Under the pieces are notes generated by a model. That model saw nothing but the letters and a program-made list of their open reading frames with translations, was not told the DNA's origin and ran no database searches. A stretch of 37,333 bases of DNA from Sphingobacteriia bacterium (GTDB lineage Bacteria; Bacteroidota; Bacteroidia; J057; RFSG01), in the NCBI GenBank assembly GCA_009924095.1, contig RFSG01000016.1, positions 1-37,333 of the forward strand, written 5' to 3'. Every line of letters starts with the position of its first letter. The stretch's first letter is position 1. Below, in pieces: positions 27,819 through 34,777 of this stretch. The translations under genes and the position numbers were made by a program.

Positions 27819-29750
27819 TTAATTATGGGGAATTAAACTACTGGGTAAAAGAATAAATTCACGAGCAGCATGGATAATTCCGGCGGTATCGTAATCACAT
27901 TCTTTATACAATTCTTCTTGGGTTCCATGTTCAACCCAACGGTCGGGTATTCCCAATCTACGCACCAATGACCTATAGCCATGGTCGGCCATAAATTCCA
28001 GAACAGCACTCCCCATACCTCCTTGTAGGGCCGCATCTTCTAGGGTAAGTACTTTAGAGAAAGATTGAAATACTTCGTGCAAAAGTGAGGGGTCTAAAGG
28101 TTTAAGATATCGCAAATCATAATGTGCGACGCTGAATCCTTCTTTTTCCAATTCTCCAATTGCTTGAGTGGCTAAGTTCCCGATGGGGCCGATAGAAAGT
28201 ATGGCTAATTGATTTCCTGATTTCAATTTTCGGCCAGTTCCCACTGGGGCAATTTCGAAGGGGGTTTTCCAGTCTAGCATTACTCCATTTCCACGCGGAT
28301 ATCGAATGGTGAAAGGCCCTTGATGATGTTCTGCAGCGGTGAACATGAGGTTTCGCAATTCTTGTTCATTCATCGGTGATGCGATGACCATATTCGGCAA
28401 ACAGCGCATATAGGAAAAGTCATAAGAACCGTGATGCGTAGGGCCATCGGCTCCTGCCATACCTGCTCGATCCAAGCAAAATACCACATGTAAATTTTGC
28501 AAGGCAACATCATGCACCACCTGATCATAGGCTCTTTGCATGAAGGAAGAATAAATATTACAAAAAGGGATTAATCCTTGTGTTGCTAAGCCTGCTGAAA
28601 AAGTAACCGCATGTTGTTCTGCAATCCCTACATCAAATGCTCTATCTGGCATTTCTTTGAGCATGATATTTAAACTTGACCCAGAGGGCATAGCAGGGGT
28701 AATCCCCATAATTCTATCATTCTTACGCGCCAGTTCTACGAGAGAATGTCCAAATACATCTTGATACCTTGGAGGTTTAGGACCCGAAACAGGTTTTTCA
28801 AAAGCTTTACCGGTTACTTTATCAAAATTAAAACTAGGGGCATGCCAAAGGGTCTGGTCTTTTTCGGCGGGAGCAAAACCTTTCCCTTTAACCGTAACAC
28901 AATGTAATATTTTGGGTCCGGGAATATGTTGAAGGTCTCTAAAAATTCGGATGAGATGATTTACATCATGTCCATCTACTGGACCAAAGTATCTGAAGTT
29001 TAGGGCTTCGAAAAGCATACCCGGGCGCGACATTGTAGCTTTTAAGCCATCTTCGAGTTTAGAAACAATTGCTTGCGCATTGGGGCCGAACTTGGAGATC
29101 TTACCTAACAGATTCCATACTTCATCTCGTACCTTGTTATAGGTTTTTGAAGTGGTAATGTCTGTTAAATATTCCTTCAAAGCACCAACATTTGGGTCAA
29201 TAGACATGCAGTTATCGTTCAGCACAACAAGTAGGTTGGCATTTTCTGTTCCTGCATGATTTAAAGCTTCAAAGGCCATTCCAGCGGTCATGGCTCCGTC
29301 TCCGATTACGGCTACAATTTGGCGGTTCTTTTCTCCTTTATATCTACTGGCTACAGCCATTCCCAATCCTGCGGATATAGAAGTGGATGAGTGACCTACT
29401 CCGAAGGTGTCATATTCAGATTCGCTACGTTTCGGAAAACCACTAAGTCCGCCATACACGCGATTTGTGATAAAACGATCTCTTCTCCCTGTAATAAGTT
29501 TATGTCCGTAAGCTTGATGGCCTACATCCCAGATAAGTTGATCATAAGGGGTTTGATAGGCATAATGAATAGCGGTTGTTAGCTCTACCACGCCAAGACT
29601 TGCGCCAAAGTGACCACCATAAATGGAAACATGTTCCACAATATAGGCACGTAGTTCGGCACAGAATTGAATTAAATCCTCTTCCGGAAGTTTTCTAAGG
29701 TCGCTTGGAAAATTTACTTGAGATAAAAGAGAGCCGGGCAGGATTGACAT
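27819..29750 (-). CDS. dxs: 1-deoxy-D-xylulose-5-phosphate synthase
   Basis: 643 residues, a thiamine-diphosphate enzyme that condenses pyruvate and glyceraldehyde 3-phosphate in the first step of the MEP isoprenoid pathway. Motifs: VWDVGHQAYGHKLITGRRD and SGFPKRSESEYD in the N-terminal domain, the TPP/Mg motif VIGDGAMTAGMAFEALNH followed by NLLVVLNDN, YFGPVDGHDV, the catalytic-Glu region VGIAEQHAVTFSAGLA, and DRAGMAGADGPTHHGSYD in the pyrimidine domain. Length is usual. It shows no signal peptide and no close neighbour from isoprenoid metabolism; the serine hydrolase gene 84 nt upstream on the same strand may be co-transcribed. Confidence 0.98.
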   Translation of the reverse strand: MSILPGSLLSQVNFPSDLRKLPEEDLIQFCAELRAYIVEHVSIYGGHFGASLGVVELTTAIHYAYQTPYDQLIWDVGHQAYGHKLITGRRDRFITNRVYGGLSGFPKRSESEYDTFGVGHSSTSISAGLGMAVASRYKGEKNRQIVAVIGDGAMTAGMAFEALNHAGTENANLLVVLNDNCMSIDPNVGALKEYLTDITTSKTYNKVRDEVWNLLGKISKFGPNAQAIVSKLEDGLKATMSRPGMLFEALNFRYFGPVDGHDVNHLIRIFRDLQHIPGPKILHCVTVKGKGFAPAEKDQTLWHAPSFNFDKVTGKAFEKPVSGPKPPRYQDVFGHSLVELARKNDRIMGITPAMPSGSSLNIMLKEMPDRAFDVGIAEQHAVTFSAGLATQGLIPFCNIYSSFMQRAYDQVVHDVALQNLHVVFCLDRAGMAGADGPTHHGSYDFSYMRCLPNMVIASPMNEQELRNLMFTAAEHHQGPFTIRYPRGNGVMLDWKTPFEIAPVGTGRKLKSGNQLAILSIGPIGNLATQAIGELEKEGFSVAHYDLRYLKPLDPSLLHEVFQSFSKVLTLEDAALQGGMGSAVLEFMADHGYRSLVRRLGIPDRWVEHGTQEELYKECDYDTAGIIHAAREFILLPSSLIPHN

Positions 29751-29834
29751 TGAAATTGCCGAAAAGGAAGTACAACCTTAAAGCAATGATTTGCTAAAAA
29801 GTTCCGGAAGTTATGAAAAAAGGTGAAATATTAA

Positions 29835-30881
29835 TTATTTCAAATGAGGGGTGATAACACTTGAACTAGAATTATCATAAACATATTTAGAGATTTCTGC
29901 GATAATTTTTTCCATCTTAGGATAAGTATCTCCTTTAACCATAATGCACAAAAGGTAATCTCCAATGGCGCCATTTCTATAAATGATTCCACAATCATGT
30001 AATTGTCTGCCTACATCTGATTCTCTTTCCCCGAATTTGTGAGAGATCGTTGTATTCGGGGGAAGTCCGGCTACTAGAGCATTTTTATATTCAACTTTCG
30101 ACATTAATTCTAATGCTTGAGCAGAATGTGTTCGATTTAAATAGGTAGCATTAAATAGTATACGTAGAAACGTTGCGTATCCTAATGCGCTTATGCCATA
30201 TATACCAGGCACTTCATCAACACTTTTAAGGCCTAGGTCTTTGAACACATGTTTTAGAACTTCAGGGTCGATTGCGTTTTGGAGTATGGAGGCTGCATTA
30301 TTATCCGAGTATATAATCATGTAATTTATCAATTCTTGAATTGTATAAAAATTTCCTTTAATCAAGGCTTTGGAACCTAGAATTCTATTGGGATAGGGGG
30401 CAGGAATTTTATCATCAAAAGGGTATTTTACATTTATCTTTTCAGGATGAATTTCAATGAATCTGTAAGCAGCAATCATTAGCGGAACTTTTAATAAACT
30501 TGCTGGGATATATTGCTCATTCTCATTTATACCGACCCATCTACCATCGTTGAGTTGTCGGAAATAAACAGATAAGCTGGTGATGCCAGGCGTTTTTTGT
30601 AGTTCGGCGATTTTACTTTTTAATCCATCAATAAAGGAAGGACCTATTTCACCAAAATTGCCTTCACAATCCAACAAGGGATTAATAAACCTGTTTAGTT
30701 CTTTATCCCCAATATCTCCAGGGTTGTTGCGGGTGTAGTGACTTGTATCTGTAATAACATTGTTTGAATGGGGTGTTTTTTTAGATTTGTTTTCTACCCA
30801 ATCTGAAACCAGATAGCCTAAACAAAACATAATTAATCCAGCAGAAATGGAGATTGCTAATAAACGACGGGTTTGATTCAC
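29835..30881 (-). CDS. Membrane-anchored serine hydrolase, class A beta-lactamase-like fold
   Basis: 348 residues from a GTG start at 30881. The N-terminus (NQTRRLLAISISAGLIMFCLGYLVSDW) is an uncleaved signal anchor or signal peptide, followed by a polar linker to about residue 60. The catalytic domain has the penicillin-recognising triad: SxxK as Ser128-LLK (in IPASLLKVPL), an SDN loop at Ser192-Asp-Asn (YSDNNAAS), and K-x-G at Lys282-Phe-Gly (SHKFGERES). The order matches class A beta-lactamase-like proteins (PF13354). The Glu166-type omega-loop residue needed for beta-lactam deacylation is not clearly identifiable, and family members of this kind in Bacteroidota are mostly uncharacterised, so a cell-wall-related hydrolase is as likely as a beta-lactamase. 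Confidence 0.8.
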   Translation of the reverse strand: MNQTRRLLAISISAGLIMFCLGYLVSDWVENKSKKTPHSNNVITDTSHYTRNNPGDIGDKELNRFINPLLDCEGNFGEIGPSFIDGLKSKIAELQKTPGITSLSVYFRQLNDGRWVGINENEQYIPASLLKVPLMIAAYRFIEIHPEKINVKYPFDDKIPAPYPNRILGSKALIKGNFYTIQELINYMIIYSDNNAASILQNAIDPEVLKHVFKDLGLKSVDEVPGIYGISALGYATFLRILFNATYLNRTHSAQALELMSKVEYKNALVAGLPPNTTISHKFGERESDVGRQLHDCGIIYRNGAIGDYLLCIMVKGDTYPKMEKIIAEISKYVYDNSSSSVITPHLK

Positions 30882-31039
30882 AAGGAAAACAGAGTATGTG
30901 GCTTATATCAAAGGAAATGATCCAATGAATTATTTGTGGAGGGGCATTACCTTAATGAATCACAAAATTACGGAATTCTTCTGGGTTGGAAATGATAAAA
31001 ATCAGTAAACGCTACAGAATTGATTCAACTGTAATTATC

Positions 31040-32515
31040 TTATACTAAAAGGTTATTCTTAGGTATTGAACAAAGCCATAATCCAGAAAAAACAAGTATG
31101 GCGTTTATTAATAAAAGTTCGTAGCCGAGCGTGTACCCAGGTAAAATAGCAGATGCATACGATTGCAGCCCCACACAAATTATGGGGGCAGCACAAGCAA
31201 TCCATGGAGTGAAATTGTCTTTTACTTTACGATGGGTGAATAACCCAAATGCAAACATGCCTAGAAGAGGACCATAGGTATAAGTAGCCAAGGTTAACAC
31301 CCAATGAATCACTTGTCCGTTTTTGTCCATAGATTGAAATAGGGAGAATAGATTAATTATAATCCATAATGACAAAGCCATTCCTGCATGAACCCATTTT
31401 CTAACTTTTATGGAATTGTTTATCCTCTTTCTTTCAAATCCTAAAATATCAATACAAAAGGAAGTAGTAAGAGCTGTTAACGCACCATCAGCACTGGAAT
31501 AAGCAGAAGCGGTTAATCCTAATAAAAACAAAGCAGCAAGGATTGGTATTTCTTTTCCTAAATAGTTCAAAGCCAAATAGGGGTACATGTGGTCTGTTTT
31601 AGCAGGCAAATCCATCTGATGTACCGCAGATAAATAATATAAGCCTGCCCCTAAAATCAGAAAGCCCACATTTACAATGGCGATGGCTACACTGAAACTC
31701 AGCATGTTTTTTTGAGCATCTTTTAGATTTTTACAAATCAGGTTTTTTTGCATTTGATCTTGATCTAATCCAGTCATTACAATTGCAATCAAAGCGCCTC
31801 CTAAAAACTGTTTCCCCCAAAAGCTAGAGGAGTTTAGGTTCCCATCTATACACCTAAACCATTCGGGATGATGAGCATGAACTTCTATTGGAGAGGGTAA
31901 ATACAAAATGGTTAAAACTAAGGCGCCCACTAAAAACAAGGATTGAAGAGCATCTGTCCAAACCAAAGTAGCCATTCCTCCTTCAAGGGTATAGCCTAGA
32001 ATTAGCAATAAGGTTAAAGTAACCGTAATACTAAAAGGGATTCCCCAATGTTGAAAAATGAACGTTTGTAAAATATCTGCGACTAAAAATAAACGGGCTG
32101 AAGTTCCGAGCAGTCTGGAAAGAATAAAAAACCAAGATCCAGTTTTATAGGCTTTCATCCCTAAGCGTTCTAACAAATAGGTATAAATGGTAGTAAGTGA
32201 CATTTTGTAATAGATCGGTAAAAGCACTCCTGCAATCACCGTGTATCCCAAGATATACCCAGCGACAACTTGTAGGTAAATCATGCCTTGTGTGCCAACT
32301 AATCCGGGTACAGAAATAAAGGTTACTCCAGATAAGGAATTGCCGATCATACCCCAAGCAACTAAGTACCAGGGAACTTGTTTGCCTGCTAAAAAGAAAG
32401 GGTTACTATCTGCAGGGCTTTGAGTTTGTTTTGATTTTTTTTGGGTAAGCCTCGCAATTAATAATAAGGTTCCTAAATAAGATATTAGTAATAGTGGTAT
32501 CCAGAAGGGTAACAT
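31040..32515 (-). CDS. Sodium:solute symporter (SSS family)
   Basis: 491 residues of multi-spanning membrane protein with about 12-13 hydrophobic helices from residue 3 to the end. Segments typical of SSS (PF00474) include FFLAGKQVPWYLVAWGMIGN and SLSGVTFISVPG near TM2, LEGGMATLVWTDALQSLFL near TM6, GLDQDQMQKNLICKNLKDAQ, and LLGLTASAYSSADGALTALT, the Na+-site helix region with its Ser/Ala-rich run. Family members import sugars, amino acids or organic acids with Na+; the substrate is not predictable. The gene is 158 nt upstream of the serine hydrolase gene on the same strand and divergent from the SUMF1 gene. Confidence 0.92.
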   Translation of the reverse strand: MLPFWIPLLLISYLGTLLLIARLTQKKSKQTQSPADSNPFFLAGKQVPWYLVAWGMIGNSLSGVTFISVPGLVGTQGMIYLQVVAGYILGYTVIAGVLLPIYYKMSLTTIYTYLLERLGMKAYKTGSWFFILSRLLGTSARLFLVADILQTFIFQHWGIPFSITVTLTLLLILGYTLEGGMATLVWTDALQSLFLVGALVLTILYLPSPIEVHAHHPEWFRCIDGNLNSSSFWGKQFLGGALIAIVMTGLDQDQMQKNLICKNLKDAQKNMLSFSVAIAIVNVGFLILGAGLYYLSAVHQMDLPAKTDHMYPYLALNYLGKEIPILAALFLLGLTASAYSSADGALTALTTSFCIDILGFERKRINNSIKVRKWVHAGMALSLWIIINLFSLFQSMDKNGQVIHWVLTLATYTYGPLLGMFAFGLFTHRKVKDNFTPWIACAAPIICVGLQSYASAILPGYTLGYELLLINAILVFSGLWLCSIPKNNLLV

Positions 32516-32871
32516 TGCGGAATGTACAGAATATTTGCATAAGTAAGATTACAGGTTAATAAAAATTTTTAATAAGTCACATTGTTCCATAAATAATTAG
32601 AAATCAACAGTATATAAATTTCCAAAGCATGGAAAAACAAAATCCCTGTATTCACAATTCCAATTCCTTCCATTAGTTGGAGTCTTATGTGAAGTTTATG
32701 TTAAGATTTTGACAAATAGGGGGTATCATACTTGGAAATATATAAACCTTATCTAATTTAGCTATAGAAAGAGTTAAACTGTAAATCCATTTGAGAATTC
32801 CATTCTTAGATTAAAGAGAGTTTTTAGGGATTTCCTTTTGCAATTTCAAATTCACTTACAACTTATTTCGT
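32516..32871. other. 356-bp divergent spacer upstream of the SUMF1-like gene
   Basis: No convincing reading frame or RNA gene is visible. The stretch is AT-rich and contains a 12-bp palindrome TAAAAATTTTTA (32560-32571) and a small inverted repeat TTCCA/TGGAA around 32630. The last bases before the ATG at 32872 (cttatttcgt) only partly resemble a -7 element. It must hold the regulatory sequences of both divergent genes, but I cannot assign them. Confidence 0.4.
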
Positions 32872-33957
32872 ATGAAAAAGCTTTTACAAATTTCCTCCAT
32901 TCTCCTGCTGATGTTAGTTTCGAAAGGGGCTTTCGCAAACTTCATCAATGTTCAAAACACGACCTTAACAGGTCAAAACACCACTGCCGGTTTAAATAAC
33001 GTGGCAAACTTTATCCAAGTTCAATATGATTTATCCTGGAACAACTCCTGGAGAGATTCTATCAACTGGGATGGTGCTTGGGTATTTGTTAAATACCGTA
33101 TTGGTTCTGGTAACTGGACACACGCACATTTAGATGCTGCAAATTTTGTGAACGGAACAGGTACTTTGAACACCATACGTGTTGCTCCTCCTACCATCAA
33201 TACTGGTTATTTACCTGCTGCTGGGATTAACACAGGTGCTTTTGTTTATCGTGCAGCTGGGGGTACTGGTACTTTCAGTGTAACCGGTCAACAATTACGT
33301 TGGTTGTATGGTCAGCAATCTGTTACAGATGCCCAGGCTTTAACAGCTCAATTACGTGTTTTTGCTGTGGAAATGGTTTTTATTCCACAAGGAAATTACT
33401 TCTTAGGAGACAATAGCAATACTGCTAACGACTTTTATGATGGTAGTTCCAATGCGGTTCAAATTACGGGAACTGCCTTTTCTACTACCATTTTTGCTTA
33501 TAACCAAGGTTCTATGTCAGCCAGAGTTCATGGTAACTTAGGATTGGATAATAACAACGATGGTTTATTGCAAGTATGGCCTACTGACAATTCAAATTAT
33601 CCTTGTGGATGGAAATCTTTCTGGATGATGAAATATGAAATTTCTCAAGGTCAGTATGTTGACTTCTTAAATACTTTAACTTACGATCAACAAACCACTC
33701 GTATGCCAGGTGGTAACATTAACACGGTGAATTTCAATATTCAAACAGGTACGACAACTGATCCAAACCGTTATACCATTCGGGTAGGAACAATCGGGTC
33801 ATCGCCTTCTGTTCCCCGTGTGTTTATTACAGTTCGTCCTGACCGTGCGAATAATTTTATGAACTGGCAAGACGGAAGTGCTTATGCAGATTGGGCAGGC
33901 TTACGTCCACATACCGAGTTAGAGTTTGAAAAAGCAGCGCGTGGATTCGATTCTTGA
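32872..33957 (+). CDS. Exported SUMF1-fold protein, N-terminal part; frame broken near residue 360
   Basis: 361 codons to a TGA at 33955. MKKLLQISSILLLMLVSKGAFA is a signal peptide. Residues ~23-170 form a beta-rich N-terminal domain (FINVQNTTLTGQN, VQYDLSWNNSWRDSINW, WTHAHLDAANF). The SUMF1 (formylglycine-generating-enzyme-like) domain begins about residue 170 (MVFIPQGNYFLGDNS) and continues with WMMKYEISQGQYVDFLNTL and LRPHTELEFEKAARG, the usual start of the second half. There the frame stops, while the rest of the domain continues in the next frame. Codon use (CGT, GGT, AAC, ACC) is closer to dnaK than to the neighbours, which suggests strong expression of the intact gene. Function unknown; extracellular non-enzymatic SUMF1 proteins are frequent in Bacteroidota. 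Confidence 0.85.
   Translation: MKKLLQISSILLLMLVSKGAFANFINVQNTTLTGQNTTAGLNNVANFIQVQYDLSWNNSWRDSINWDGAWVFVKYRIGSGNWTHAHLDAANFVNGTGTLNTIRVAPPTINTGYLPAAGINTGAFVYRAAGGTGTFSVTGQQLRWLYGQQSVTDAQALTAQLRVFAVEMVFIPQGNYFLGDNSNTANDFYDGSSNAVQITGTAFSTTIFAYNQGSMSARVHGNLGLDNNNDGLLQVWPTDNSNYPCGWKSFWMMKYEISQGQYVDFLNTLTYDQQTTRMPGGNINTVNFNIQTGTTTDPNRYTIRVGTIGSSPSVPRVFITVRPDRANNFMNWQDGSAYADWAGLRPHTELEFEKAARGFDS
33944..33953 (+). other. GATTC-GATTC tandem duplication at the frameshift
   Basis: The pentamer GATTC occurs twice in direct succession (33944-33948 and 33949-33953) exactly at the break between the two halves of the SUMF1 gene. Removing one copy joins both frames as ARG-FLNIVSNENAWG; adding one T in the following TCTTG would join them as ARG-FDSLNIVSNENAWG. 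Either repair gives an uninterrupted gene from 32872 to 34577. Confidence 0.7.
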
Positions 33958-34577
33958 ACATTGTTTCCAATGAAAACGCTTGGGGTAACACTACTTTCAC
34001 ACAAGGAACCGCAATTAGTGGAACTGAAAATGGTACAGAAACCATAACTACCGTAGGTGCTAACTCAACCGATGTTAATGCCACCAAAACCGGTGGGGAT
34101 GGTAATACAGGTCCTGTTCGGGTAGGTATTCATGCAACTTCTAACTCCACTCGTACGCAATCAGGTGCTTCTTATTTTGGAGTAATGGATTTAACTTCTA
34201 ACGTTTGTGAGATGTATGTTGGACTTACCCATACCCCAGGTCGTTTGTACAGAGGAGATTCCGCTTTTTATCATGGAAATGGAATGTTGTTTTCAACCAC
34301 AAATGGTAACGGAGATGTTCCATATTGGGTAGGAAACAATGGAACCGGATCTTGGGCTAACCCTGCAGGTCCAACATTCACCCAAATTACTGGTGGATAC
34401 GGAGCGATGTATCGTGGATGTAATTCAGCCATGGGTTTTTCTTATTCTGATAACTATCGTACTGCTGACCGTGGTAGTGCAGGTACTAGTCAAAACTCTA
34501 CCGGTAACTACTTTACAGGTATTGATAACGGCCGTTATTTTCAGACTGGATTCCGTTGTGGACGTACCCACTTTTAA
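33954..34577 (+). pseudogene. SUMF1-fold protein, C-terminal part, shifted frame of the same gene
   Basis: The continuation of the SUMF1 domain in the -1 frame relative to the N-terminal part; it has no proper start of its own (only a TTG at the junction). It contains NENAWGNTTF, a Gly/Asn/Thr-rich insertion, SYFGVMDLTSNVCEMYVG (the conserved D-[ML]-x-GN-V-x-E segment, here with S for G), and ends GRYFQTGFRCGRTHF, the normal domain end. The position that carries the catalytic cysteine pair in true formylglycine-generating enzymes reads GCNSAMGFSYSDNYRTADRG, without that pair, so the domain is predicted to be non-catalytic. Joined to the upstream part, the full protein would be about 567 residues. 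Confidence 0.8.
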
Positions 34578-34616
34578 TCCCTGATAACTTAAAACAATTG
34601 CTTTAATACGAAAACT

Positions 34617-34675
34617 TCTGTCCGTTATATAGGTTATCCCAACTTGGGATAACCTATATAACCAGACAGGTTTTT
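34617..34675 (+). terminator. Very long hairpin terminator after the SUMF1 gene
   Basis: A perfect 18-bp stem, 34625-34642 with 34644-34661, closes around a single central C (in practice a 3-5 base loop). It is extended by G34624/C34662 and, after a small internal loop, by CTGTC (34618-34622) with GACAG (34665-34669). Five T follow (34671-34675). The stem is unusually long for an intrinsic terminator. Confidence 0.8.
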
Positions 34676-34777
34676 AAATTGATTCCACTAGTTTGGTAAG
34701 GTTTAGCCTACTTTATCTAAAGCATTAAAATCACCTTCCTTTTACCACAGAACTAAAGACTATTTATTACCAATCCT

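Noticed and set aside
29835..30881. Serine hydrolase as a resistance beta-lactamase
   Set aside because: The SxxK, SDN and KxG motifs are present, but the omega-loop glutamate is not clear and there is a membrane anchor with long linker, so a resistance role is not supported.
32709..32729. Possible sigma70-type promoter TTGACA...TATCAT
   Set aside because: The two boxes are only 9 bases apart, far too close, and Bacteroidota do not use the -35/-10 layout.
33930..33960. Programmed -1 ribosomal frameshift in the SUMF1 gene
   Set aside because: No X-XXY-YYZ slippery heptamer is present in the zero frame before the stop (codons GAA AAA GCA GCG CGT GGA TTC GAT TCT TGA); the GATTC duplication or a single-base loss explains the shift more simply.
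32872..34577. SUMF1-fold protein as GldJ/GldK or as a true formylglycine-generating enzyme
   Set aside because: It has an ordinary signal peptide instead of a lipobox, no adjacent gld genes, and lacks the catalytic cysteine pair near the C-terminus.
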